A stretch of 64,000 nucleotides of DNA from Helianthus annuus (lineage: Eukaryota; Streptophyta; Magnoliopsida; Asterales; Asteraceae). Position 1 is the first letter of the stretch; the number at the start of each line of letters is the position of its first letter. The position numbers and the translations under genes were made by a program. The stretch is from NCBI RefSeq assembly GCF_002127325.2, contig NC_035437.2, forward strand, positions 158,235,597 to 158,299,596. The letters run 5' to 3'. Shown here in pieces: positions 10,436 through 20,752 of this stretch. The notes under the pieces are model-generated. The model saw only the letters and a program-made list of their open reading frames with translations, did no database searches and was not told the DNA's origin.

Positions 10436-10904
10436 TGGGTGTTCTGTCTTGAACCAACACGTTTGAAAGTACATTTTATCTGGCTATAGTGTTTGCTTAT
10501 ATTCAGTAATAAATAGAATAAGGTGATTTAAATTTAAAAATAAACAAATAAAACTTTTATGCAGAAAGTGACTAGATATGAACTTTAAACATTGTTTGGA
10601 GCCCTTAATTTAAAGAGCTCTTCAATAATAGCCCTTGATAAAGAAGAAATGATCAAAACTCTACAAAATGAAGGTAAGAACCACTTCTATAAGATTATAC
10701 CCATTAAAGTAATTTTAAATATAGAACTTTGGGTAAAAATCTGGCATTTTTAATTTTTACCCAAAAAGATACTCTCCATCTATGATCGATCTATTGCTTG
10801 TTTCAATCTGTAACTCTGGTTGCAAGTATCTGTTTAAACACTTTCTTACACATGCAGATTGATTAAAAACAGGGTGAATTAAGCTCATCCTGTGGATTCA
10901 GTTA
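10436..10904. repeat. Upstream flank of U6 gene 1, duplicated at 13056-13517
   Basis: Long similarity to 13056-13517 runs from a shared GTTCTGTCTTGAACCAACAC through an AT-rich stretch, a U5 tail fragment (10587-10606), and a shared segment before the promoter. It shows that the U6 gene and about 0.5 kb of its upstream flank were duplicated together. No ORF is supported. Confidence 0.75.
10587..10606 (-). other. U5 snRNA 3'-tail fragment
   Basis: The block from AAACATTG to GAGCCCTT matches the end of the U5 genes at 12331-12350 and 27141-27160 with one change. No Sm site or loop I is present, so only the last part of a U5 gene is left upstream of U6 gene 1. Confidence 0.6.
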
Positions 10905-10948
10905 GTCCCACATCGGATCAGAGATGAAGTTGTGGCTGGTTTACATGG
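10905..10948 (+). promoter_or_regulatory. U6 gene 1 promoter (USE and weak TATA)
   Basis: The upstream sequence element GTCCCACATCG is at 10905-10915, a perfect plant snRNA USE. After 24 bp, at the TATA position, is TTTACATGG (10940-10948), 30 bp before the RNA start. The spacing is that of plant Pol III snRNA genes. Gene 2 has TTTATATA at this position, so the TATA box of gene 1 looks damaged. Confidence 0.8.
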
Positions 10949-10969
10949 CTGAGGTGGGTGCTGACTGTT

Positions 10970-10989
10970 GTCCCTTCGGGGACATCCGA

Positions 10990-11021
<32 letters not shown>

Positions 11022-11071
11022 GGCCCCTGCGCAAGGATGACACGCACAAATCGAGAAATGGTCCAAATTTT
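10970..11071 (+). ncRNA. U6: U6 spliceosomal snRNA, gene 1
   Basis: U6 is the catalytic-core snRNA of the major spliceosome and is made by RNA polymerase III. The full plant U6 sequence is present. The 5' stem GTCCC-TTCG-GGGAC starts at 10970. Then come the ACAGAGA box (in GATACAGAGAAG, about 11003-11014), the AGC triad, and the 3' domain ending GGTCCAAA before a run of nine T. Length is about 102 nt, as expected. It is identical by eye to U6 gene 2. The weak TATA box suggests low activity or a pseudogene with an intact body. Confidence 0.95.
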
Positions 11072-11076
11072 TTTTT
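11068..11076 (+). terminator. Pol III terminator of U6 gene 1
   Basis: Nine T in a row directly after the U6 body, the standard Pol III stop. Confidence 0.9.
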
Positions 11077-11949
11077 GAACCATTCTCTGATTAAACTCGA
11101 ATTGGGGCATTTGATTACTATTAATCTGTAAGTTGTAACTATGACAAATTAAACTGTGTATAGAGTTTGTGAAGCTATCCTTATGAACTAGGTCAGTTTT
11201 CTCAAATCATGATCCTTTTTTACCATCAAACTATAAAATATACAGAAAGATAAATAAATATATAACAAACCTTTGTAATGGTTGTTGCAACAGCCTCGTC
11301 TGATTTTCCAGTTGTTGGATCGAACCTTTGCTTTCAAGGATGAAGACACATATAGATTACTATGAAGACGGGCACTGATGGATGTTCGCCTCATGTTTAT
11401 GACTGCTGCTATTTCAATATTCAAGAGAAGACACTTGCATATTAGCAAACCTTCACAACATACCACGGGCTAAAAATTCTTTAGCAAAAAAGAGTATATA
11501 ATATAAATAAAAACTGATCCGTTAACCATGTAGCGTATTTGCTCTTTCTTGAGGAAACCGTGCGTGTATGACCTGTCAGCTGGATCTAGGGGAGTACTTC
11601 AAGTTGAACCGAACTGAAAGAAGAAAAAGAAAAACAAACAAAACCAGATACACAACGATCCAAATTCAGAACCAGTTTGATCTCAATTCAAACTACACGA
11701 ATATAGTCAACATACAACCCTCGATCTTTGTGGTCATTGTTTTGTCTAGTTTTTCATAAAACAGAGTTTTTTCTTAGCTTACTTATAGTTTTGTATTTTG
11801 AACCTTAAGAAGATGCAGTCAATTGTGTGATCGGTTGAGTTGAATATCAAATAACTCACTCTAGTGATTCCTGTTTGGATTTCAAACTGTCTGATTTCCA
11901 ATTTCATGTATTTTTAACCAACAATACGTTGTAGAAATTTAGAATTTTA
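11077..11949. other. Non-coding downstream flank of U6 gene 1
   Basis: The first 110 bp match the sequence after U6 gene 2 (13689-13733, continuing at 26782-26850 on the far side of the Tat element). The rest is AT-rich with no supported gene. Confidence 0.6.
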
Positions 11950-12076
11950 AGAATTGGTTGAAGCCCTTCAATAAAAGGGTTTCTCCAAAACTAGGCGTAT
12001 GCCACTAAGCCACTTGAAGCAGTGAAGACACGTATTCTTTAGTAAAAGGCGAAAGAATACTTTCGCTTTGTTCTAA
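11950..12076 (-). pseudogene. U5 snRNA pseudogene
   Basis: Loop I with its 7-bp stem is intact (ATTCTTT-CGCCTTTTACT-AAAGAAT, 12035-12059). The Sm region is changed to CTAGTTTTGGAG and the 5' arm of the long lower stem is lost. No USE or TATA lies at the expected distance. It is a decayed copy 0.3 kb from intact U5 gene 1. Confidence 0.8.
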
Positions 12077-12340
12077 CTTATAAATTTCACATAATATCAA
12101 GAATGTGCTTAGGTGTATGCTGCAGTTGATAGAGGTGCGCAAAACAGAAAACTGGGTTGGGAACCAAACCCGACACTGAAATCAGGTTGTATCATCTCTA
12201 TACTTTGATGCCTGGTTTGAACCATTTATCAGGTTTTAACACCAAACACTACAGCACTAGATTTTGTTTACCATTCTGCCACAGGTTTTTTATCATAAAA
12301 GTAAGGGATGCTTAAAAACACTTGAAACAGAAAACATTGG

Positions 12341-12470
12341 TTGGAGCCCTTCAGTTGATGAAGGGTCTCTCCAAAAATAGGCGTATGCCACTTGAAAGCA
12401 GCGAATACACGGTATTCTTTAGTAAAAGGCGAAAGAATAGTTCGCTTTGTATTCACTGCATGGCTGCGTG
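12341..12470 (-). ncRNA. U5: U5 spliceosomal snRNA, gene 1
   Basis: U5 holds both exons in place in the spliceosome and is made by Pol II. Diagnostic parts are present: loop I CGCCTTTTACT closed by ATTCTTT/AAAGAAT; the lower stem GCAGTGAATAC pairing with GTATTCGCTGC; the Sm site TATTTTTGGAG (12369-12379); and the terminal hairpin CCCTTCA-TCAA-CTGAAGGG followed by CTCC. The 5' end is set only approximately, about 30 bp below the TATA box. The 3' end is set at the base of the last hairpin. All stems pair, so the gene looks functional. Confidence 0.92.
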
Positions 12471-12494
12471 CCTTTTAAACATTGCACCTGCTTG

Positions 12495-12547
12495 CTTTAA
12501 ATAGTGGATTTCACTTATATGTTTTCTCTATTGTGCCGATGTGGGAC
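12495..12547 (-). promoter_or_regulatory. U5 gene 1 promoter (USE, TATA)
   Basis: The minus-strand USE GTCCCACATCG is at 12547-12537. After 33 bp comes TATTTAAAG (12503-12495). The USE-TATA gap of 33 bp is the Pol II type, about one helical turn longer than the 23-24 bp gaps of the two U6 genes, as known for plant snRNA genes. Confidence 0.88.
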
Positions 12548-13055
12548 AAACACCAATTACTAATTTTCCCACTTTTCAAGCCTCTTTACTGTGTGTAGTG
12601 GTAGGGGAAATCTTTTGGGGCATTATAGAATTAAATAAAAATAAAAACCATAAAAAATGCTATGGGCCAAAGATTGTAAAGGTGTGCGACATTGGCCAAA
12701 AAACTTGAAGGAAGGCGTGGAAAAAAGAACGCTCCGGACAATTTTTTTGTGAAAAACGCCCAGGGGGCGGTCTAGGGGCGGGGGGGGGGGGGGGGGGGGG
12801 GGGAACGCTTAAAAACCCCCCACTGAGTCCTGATGGCGAAAGTGTCTCCAGCATTGGTAAAGGTCTAAATGAACCCGTGACGTGATTATATCGAATTAGC
12901 AAACATCTGTAGATTAATAATAACAAACCTTTGCATCCCATCTGTCATCTGGATTCAAAACACCACCGCAGAATGTGCACATCAACACAAGTTCTTGAAT
13001 CTTGATCGACCCTTAATGTTATTTAAATCTTGACGATATCTTATTGTTTAACCAT
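12548..13055. other. Non-coding stretch with a G24 run
   Basis: No gene is supported. A homopolymer of 24 G lies at 12780-12803. A proline-rich ORF read across it on the other strand is an artefact of the run. The flanks contain G- and C-rich words that could belong to a MITE, but no target duplication was found. Confidence 0.5.
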
Positions 13056-13517
13056 GAGCCATATGGGTTCTGTCTTGAACCAACACATGTACATTTTATC
13101 TGTCTATAATGTTTGCTTATATTAGAAAAGGTGATTTAAATTCAAAAAATACAAATTTTATGCATAAAGCGGCTAAATTTGAACTTTAAACATTGGTTGG
13201 AGCCCTTGATTTAAAGAGCACTTCAATAATAGCCCTCGATAAAAAAGAAATGATCAAAACTCTACAAAATGAAGATAAGAACCAATTCTATAAGATTATA
13301 CCCATTAAAGTAATTTTAAAAATAGAACTTTGGGTAAAAATCTGGCATTGTTAATTTTTACCCAAAAAAGATACTATCCATCTATGAATCATTGCTTGTT
13401 TCATCTTCGATCTGTAACTCTAGTTTCAAGTATCTGTTTCAACATTTTCCCATGCATGCAGTTTGATAAGAAACAGGGTGAACTAAGTTCATATGACACA
13501 TCATGTGGATTGAGTTA
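13056..13517. repeat. Upstream flank of U6 gene 2, duplicate of 10436-10904
   Basis: It shows the same order of words as the flank of U6 gene 1, with many small differences and indels. It includes a U5 3'-tail fragment at 13188-13207 whose core (ATTGGTTGGAGCCCTT) is closer to intact U5 than the fragment at 10587. Confidence 0.75.
13188..13207 (-). other. U5 snRNA 3'-tail fragment
   Basis: It matches the end of the U5 genes (AAACATTGG then TTGGAGCCCTT) without Sm site or loop I. It is the counterpart of the fragment at 10587-10606. Confidence 0.6.
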
Positions 13518-13559
13518 GTCCCACATCGCCTCATAGCTGAAATGTGGCTGGTTTATATA
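13518..13559 (+). promoter_or_regulatory. U6 gene 2 promoter (USE, TATA)
   Basis: USE GTCCCACATCG is at 13518-13528 and TATA TTTATATA at 13552-13559, with 23 bp between them. The TATA start is 30 bp before the RNA start. Both elements match the plant Pol III snRNA promoter. Confidence 0.92.
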
Positions 13560-13581
13560 GCTTAGGTGCGTGACCTTTCTT

Positions 13582-13601
13582 GTCCCTTCGGGGACATCCG
13601 A

Positions 13602-13633
<32 letters not shown>

Positions 13634-13683
13634 GGCCCCTGCGCAAGGATGACACGCACAAATCGAGAAATGGTCCAAATTTT
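13582..13683 (+). ncRNA. U6: U6 spliceosomal snRNA, gene 2
   Basis: A complete U6 gene with the same body as gene 1: 5' stem-loop from 13582, ACAGAGA box, AGC triad and 3' domain, about 102 nt. Its promoter is canonical, so this copy is the better candidate for an expressed gene. A Tat retrotransposon starts 50 bp after its terminator, leaving promoter and body untouched. Confidence 0.96.
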
Positions 13684-13688
13684 TTTTT
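13680..13688 (+). terminator. Pol III terminator of U6 gene 2
   Basis: Nine T directly after the U6 body. Confidence 0.9.
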
Positions 13689-13738
13689 CAACCATTCTGA
13701 TTAAAACTCGAATTGGGGCATTTGATTATTTTTAATCT

Positions 13739-14614
13739 TGAAGGGGTATGGTCCCAGATCTCGCGTCAGCATCGACCGCGAGTGACCATTACCCTTATCA
13801 AAACCCCCACCAGCCAACAACCTACTTGTGCCCATGCGAGAACGCGTCGACACAAGGGTTGAATCCAATCTATCTAGTGATGAAGGAGGACTTACCTGGA
13901 ACATGAGAACGGTAGAGTGATGCGACATAGTATCACATCTGATGTATGAAAACGGAAGTATTCACAGCGATGCGGCCTCGCATCGCGTCCAGTGAACACT
14001 TCTATCAATACAAGGAAGCTGGATAACAGCAACAGTCACCACAGGCGACGATGCGGCCAGCACCGCATCTCGCGTATTTCTTGATCACAAGCAAGAGACG
14101 CGATAACATCAGGTGTTACCGCAGGCAGCGATGCGGCTCGCACCGCATCCTATACGCTCAACAAGTAGGACTGACACCACAGTGCAAGTGGAACCAATGG
14201 CAGTCACCTGTCAGGTCTACGTAAGCGACAGACTGACGTGGCGTCGTCTCCCCGACCGACATGTCTGACACACCTGCAAAGGTGCAGCATGCCGTCAGTC
14301 TATCCATCCACCTCCTCCTTCACTCCTCGGCTATAAATACCAACCTCAAACCAGGTTTGAGGTATCTCTTCACAACTCTCTCACTACTACTACTATCTTA
14401 CTTTGCTTCCCAAGCAAATTACTGATTCTCACGCCGGAGAGTGGTAACAAGGAGCACCCCCCACCCCATCCTCCTTGTTACGAGTCACGGTTTGTTTCCT
14501 GGTGCAGGAGATCAACCCACCGGTGATCCAGCCAGCGATCCTCGAGAGGAAGGGATTAACCCTTCTTGACGAGACCAGTGAGTTAACCCTGCCCGGTTAA
14601 CCATTGTTTCATCA
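13739..14614 (+). repeat. 5' LTR of the Tat element
   Basis: 876 bp. It holds three palindromes built on GATGCGG (near 13968, 14050 and 14130) and a good TATA box CTATAAATA at 14331-14339, so transcription should start near 14365. A possible leader-intron donor region follows. Confidence 0.95.
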
Positions 14615-14627
14615 TTGGCGCCCACCG
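14615..14627 (+). other. Primer-binding site of the Tat element
   Basis: TTGGCGCCCACCG directly follows the LTR. TGGCGCC would pair with a tRNA ending GGCGCCA. Tat and Athila elements use PBS sequences that begin this way, and they differ from the Met-tRNA sites of the other elements here. Confidence 0.6.
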
Positions 14628-14673
14628 CTACTCTTAGCACTTTTTCGATCATCCTTTTTCCTCTCTCAAAATC

Positions 14674-17600
14674 ATGACTGATCACCATAACAATACTACC
14701 GGGGATAATCTACTCCCCACCAACACAGGAAATGCGGGGACTGCCCCACCGGACCCAAATACGGGCCATATCGGCACATCAACGCAAAGAGGTCCATCCC
14801 TAACGTTCGGACACGACTTATCACAATAAACATCTGTGATCCCCCCGAACATGGACCCCCACATCTGGTATGACCAATAGGCCACCCTGTTGGCCGCAAC
14901 ATACAACCGCGCTTGTGCGGAAGCGCAAATACAAGCTGGGCCGACCCCAGCACCGCACACCCCTGCCGATCGTGTTTTACAATACGAAGGCAGGGCGCAT
15001 TCACGTCCAGCTTCGAGAAGCAGACGTGAAGACCGCGTATCATCTTACTGTTCGGTCCACACAATCAACGAGGATGATTCCGCGTACGGATCCCACACCA
15101 GAGGACCAGTGCATACTCGCCTAGGTCCTTACGTTGAGGACAGACGACGGTCCGCATCCCGACATGGCTCTGGAATTCAGAGCCGGTTGGGCCCACAGCC
15201 ATACACCGAAGGGTATGATCGTACCGACCCGGACGACCGTACATATTGTGGGGATTCGCATGACACCTGCAGCAGACCGTGAGGACGCAACTATGTTCCT
15301 CCCACTCACCCTCGCAGTACATACCTCAGGGCTGCAAAACGCCCTGAGAACCAGCCCTATAGGCCGAAAGCTGCGGCCGAAAACTCCAAATTCGCCCCGC
15401 GAATAGCCCACGCCTATGTCACCACAACAAAATTCCCATTCAACGTTGGGAAATACAGTGGTTCATCCGACCCGGACGACCACATGAACATTTTCATAGG
15501 CGCAAGGTGCAATGGCCAGTGGGACGAACCCACTTGTTGCAATTTTTTCCCCCAGACCCATACGGGTCTGGCCAGGGCTTAGTTCGATTCTTTGCCAGTG
15601 GAATCACTGGCCTCATTCGAGGACTTTCATGCAAAGTTCCTCGCTCATTTCAGCCAGCAACGACGTCACGCGCGTGACTCGTTGGACGTCATGAATATCT
15701 GGCGCAGAGACAACGAATCTCTAGAAGCATTCGTTGTCCGATACAATAAAAAGTGCCTAGAAATAGGCGACGTGGCAGATCAAATGGCACGGAACCATTT
15801 CATCAAGGCCGTGAAGGATAAGCAGATGGTTATGACCATCTCCGGCAAAGAAGGCTTGCCTAAAAAATGGGAAGATGTCATGGCCGCAGTCAAGACATAT
15901 GCCCAGACACAGCGGTCCCTCGAACCGCATATGGCAAAGGCGGAGCACCAAGCCGAAACTTCCAACCAAGGGTCCAAGCGTAACAATAAACGCAACCGGG
16001 ACGTAGGGAATAGCGATATTTCCAAACCGTATGTCCCGCGGACCAACCCGTTTAACCCGAGGAAACGCAGTCCTCAACGGGACAACCGGGCACCAAAGAA
16101 AGATTCTCGGGACCGCAACTGGACCGAGATCACCATGTCGCCAAGCGAGGTCCTTCTTGCGGACCCGCAATTCTTGCGACCGGCCCAACCAATGAAGTCC
16201 AAGAAAAATCAGGACCTCACACTCTACTGTGAGTATCACAAGGACTCGGGCCACACCACCAACAACTGCATCAGTCTCCGGCTGGAGATTGAGCGGGCCT
16301 TAAAAGAGGGGAAACTGCAACACCTTTTGCCAGGTGGGCAAAAACCCACCAAGCGCATCACCCCTCATGGCGAAGGTACCTCCTCCGGAAAGAGAACCAT
16401 GTACGTGGCTTCCACTCACATGATCAACGGAGGCAAAGGTAGGCCACGCAAAGCGGCGAGAAGGCCGGACAATGACTGGAAAGACGAGCAAGTCGTCTTT
16501 CCAAAAATCCGAGGCGGACCGCGCGATAGCCGCGCCGTCGTTATTTCAGGCCAACTGGCACATTACTGCACCGAGCGTCTATTCATCGACCCGGGCTGTA
16601 CTTCTGATATAATCTACAAACAATGCTTCAACCAGTTCGACCAGGAGGACAAAGATCGGTTGCAAGCAGTAGATTACCCATTGGCCGGGTTCGCAGGGGA
16701 AACTGTCTTTCCCCTGGGCCAGATCACTTTTCCTGTGCGCCTTACCAGCGGAAGGCACACAAGAACAGAAGAGGTAAACTTCATGGTTTTACCTCACACC
16801 TTCAGATATGACGTACTCCTTGGGAGAGAATCCCAAGGAGATTTCAATATGATTACATCCGTCCCCCACTCTGCGGTCGGTTTCCCAACCGAATCAGGGG
16901 TCGCGATAATCTATGCCCGCAGGGACGTCATGATGTCGGACGAAGTACGTCCGACCAAGGTCGCAACACTCCCAACGACCAACCAGAAAAATGGGTTCTC
17001 AACGCGAGATACTCAGAACAAAAGGTTACATTGAGCCACGCCTTGTCCCCGACCATTAAAGCGCACCTGAAGCAGCTTCTCTTCAGGAACCAAGACATTT
17101 TCGCGTGGACGCCTGCAGACATGACAGGGGTCCCACGTGATATAGCGCAACATCACTTGAATACCTTACCAGGTGTCAAGTCGGTGATCTAAGGCCAACG
17201 CCACCTTGGGTCCGCTAAAAATCAGGCGATGCAAGAGCAGGTCGAAGAACTGCTCTCCGCAGGCATCCTGCGGGAAGTTAAATACCAGACTTGGTTATCC
17301 AACCCAGTCATGGTAGAAAAACCGTACGGGGGCTGGCGCATGTGCGTCGATTACAAAGACCTTAACAAAGCCTGCCCCAAGGATTGTTACGCGCTTCCAG
17401 AAATCGACGAAAAAGTCGACAATCTCGCACCATTCAGATGGAAGTGCTTCCTCGATTGCTACAAACGGTACCATCAGGTACAAATGGCAGTCAAGGATGA
17501 AGACAAAACGGCATTCCGCACTCCCACCGGGAATTACTGTTATACAAAGATGCCGTTTGGGTTGCGCAACGCGGGCGCAACTTATCAAAAGCTGATGAAC

Positions 17601-20218
17601 GACACTTTCCGCGGCTAAATAAGCAAAAGTGTCGAAATCTACATGGACGACCTAGTCGTCATGAGCATGGAGGAAGATACCATGCTCACAGATATTGAAA
17701 GAACATTCCAGACTCTGCGAAGCGTTAACATAAAGCTCAATCCAGGGAAATGCTTGTTTAGAATGGAAGAAGGCAAATTCCTTGGGTTCATCGTGACTAA
17801 AGATGGATTCAAGGTAAACCCGGAGAAAGTTCAGGCGATCGAGCGCATGCCATCGCCTTCATCGATGAAAGAGATACAACGACTAGCCGGCAGGCTAGCA
17901 GCACTCAACAGATTCTTAGCCAACCATGCAACTAAGTCTTATCCTTTCATCAAGACCCTGCGGAACTGTTTAAAGAAAGAACAATTCCAGTGGACCGCAG
18001 AGGCTGAAAACGCTTTCCGGGAAATGAAGGAGTGTTTGATACAACTCCCAACTTTAACCGCACCACGCAAGGATGAGCCACTCATATTATACCTATCAGT
18101 CGCGGACAACGCGGTGGGTACGGTATTGATAGTGGAACGAGAGGGGGTTCAAACACTCATCTATTACATCAGCAAGATGCTCAACGACCCAGAGACGAGG
18201 TACTCAATAATGGAGAAGTTGGTGCTAGCATTGGTGCACGCTTCAAGACGGTTGCGACGCTACTTCGCAAATCACGTCATCACAGTGCTAACCAATTACA
18301 GGATCGGCCCGATCCTATCAAACCTGACATCTCTGGGAGATTAACAAAATGGGCAATCGAGCTGGGCGCACACACGCTACACTACAAACCGCGCCCCGCG
18401 ATTAAAGGCCAAGTCTTAGCTGATTTCGCCGCCGAAGTACCGGTGAATCGCATCCAAGAATGCGAAGAAGCACAAAATCCTGCACCAACGCCATCTTCCT
18501 CAGAAACATGGGCACTATTTACCGATGTTGCCTCCAACGAGGAAGGTGCGGGCGCAGGTCTGCGACTCGTCAGCCCTGACGGCCAAGAGCTTACATATGC
18601 AATCCGCCTCGATTTCAAAAGCACAAACAACGAGGCAGAATATGAGGCCCTGTTAGCGGGACTGCGTTTAGCAGTCAAACTCGGCGTGCAACACCTGGAA
18701 GCACACGTCGACTCTTTGTTGGTTGCAGGACAAATACGCGGCGACTATGCCGCAAAAGGGGACATCATGATCCTCTACCTCGAGCAAGCCCTGCAACTAA
18801 CATACAAATTCGCTTCGTTCAATATCCGACATATTAATCGAAGTGAAAACAAGTCCGCGGATGCACTATCAAAACTCGCATCCACCAGCTTCCAGCACTT
18901 GGTAAAGGAGATACGCATCGAAATTCTGCAAAATCCTTCGGTACCCCTGCGCCAAGTCAACGTCATTCAATACGGTACAACATCATGGATGACACCTATT
19001 ATCGCATATCTGCAATCAGGTGTGACTCCCGAAAGCAAATCAGAGGCACGCAAGTTACAACACAAAGCGTGCCACTATCAAATGGGAGACGGTATCTTAT
19101 ACCGAAAATCATACCTAGGGCCACTCCTACGATGCGTCAACCCCTAGGATGCCACATACCTCATCCGAGAGATACACGAGGGCATATGTGGCATACATGC
19201 TGGACCACGCATGGTAGTGGCCAAAATCATGAATGCCGGGTATTACTGGCCCGGCATGCATCTGGACGCCGTCAAAGAGTTGCGCAAATGCATCGATTAT
19301 CAACGTCATGCTCCAAAAACTTTGCGGCCAAAGAACAACTTAGTCCCCGTCACAACCGCATGGCCCTTTCAGAAATGGGCAATTGACGTTGTGGGACCTT
19401 TCCCTGACGCTCCGGGTGCGGTCAAATTTATCATAGTAGCGGTTGATTACTTCACAAAATGGGTAGAAGCAAAACCGCTCGCCTCAACCACTGCTATGAT
19501 AACAAGAAAATTCATTTGGGAACACATCATCTGCCGTTTCGGTTTACCAATGTGCATTGTCACCGATAACGGCACCAACTTCGCTGCCGACGAATTCCAA
19601 AAATGGCTAGAAGAATTACATATTGAGCACATATTCTCATCAGTAGCACACCCGCAAGGGAATGGCCAAGTCGAGAGTATCAATAAAAGTCTAGTCGAAG
19701 GCATCAAGGCACGGTTGGGAACGGCCAGGCGTGGCTGGGTCGATGAACTCCCAAGTATCTTATGGGCTCACCGTACAAGCCCAAAAACAAGCAATGGGGA
19801 AACACCCTTCAGCCTAGTCTACGGTTCAGAAGCGGTGATTCCCGCGGAAGTAGGTCTCCCCTCTCCTAGAATGTTGGCTATTGAAAAACTAGACAACATC
19901 ACAGAACGCAGGATCGATTTGGACCTCTTGGAAGAAAGGCGCGAAAACGCTGCCATCAACGAGGCCAAATATAAATCCAAACTTGAAAAGTACTACAACA
20001 CGCGCGTCCGCGTTTGTACTTTCAATCCAGGAGACTACGTCCTACGCGACAATGAAGCATCTAATGCTGAGCGCCCAGGCAAACTTGCCCCCAAGTGGGA
20101 AGGACCCTACCTCATCAAAGAGGTCTTAGGGAAAGGCGCATACAAATCACAAACGTTAGAAGGCGAACCTATCACACGAACATGGAATGCACAACAGCTT
20201 CGACGCTGTTATATGTAA
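14674..20218 (+). pseudogene. Tat element gag-pol, broken by stops and frameshifts
   Basis: From ATG 14674 (MTDHHNNTT) one frame runs to 17034 with in-frame stops at 14827 (TAA), 14878 (TAG), 15280 (TGA) and 15580 (TAG). Gag domain: about 15410-15900. A CEYH...GH...C knuckle is near 16230. Protease is near 16580, where DPG stands in place of D(S/T)G. After a stop and frameshift at 17032-17040, the RT has stops at 17190 and 17616 but keeps YMDD at about 17641. A frameshift near 18318 precedes the RNase H-like domain (18500-18900, TDVASNEEGAGAG). The TAG at 19145 precedes integrase (to 20218). Integrase shows acidic residues in AIDVVG, VTDNG and NGQVES; in the zinc region one cysteine is Tyr (CIDYQRH). 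Several of the stops look like C-to-T or G-to-A changes (for example CGA to TGA and TGG to TAG). Confidence 0.9.
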
Positions 20219-20752
20219 GCCATGTTCTTGCATTTTCTATGTAACCTATCGGGCCGCAGGCCATTGGCAAATAAATAAATAAGCAATTTTATACATTATT
20301 GTTTGTTACTACTATTACAAATGTGTGTTCCACTTTGCGGTATCCCAAAAACAGATTGGCAAAATCTTCATTCGTGATACCCATACAAAGTGGTAACCAC
20401 ACACAAATATTGTAATAGGCCAGCAAAAGGCAAAAAGACTAAAGTGTTTATCCGGCCGGATAGACAAGTTTTTGTTAACCTAACACAATTCCTGAGCCCA
20501 AAAAGGCAAACAATGGAATTGACGCATACTCATACCGCAACAGTATGGAGTACACTCGACCCCATTCACAATGGGTAGAGATCCGCATACATACGTTCAA
20601 ATATGCAAGAATTAAAAACACTTGTCCAAATTGAACAATAAACTTTATATTCAAAAAATTCAAACACCTACACGGTGCTTAATGGATTTACATAAAGTTC
20701 CTATCATATACAAGAGGAAAGCAAAAAGGGGGCACACTAGCCAACCTAAACC
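20219..20752. other. Spacer between the pol and antisense gene ends of the Tat element
   Basis: The two genes converge here. No ORF is supported. It should hold the 3' end of the antisense transcript. Confidence 0.5.

Noticed and set aside
12660..12941. Minus-strand proline-rich ORF
   Set aside because: Created by reading through the G24 homopolymer.
15757..16254. Minus-strand ORF of 165 codons across the Tat gag
   Set aside because: Opposite-strand shadow of gag; no recognisable content.
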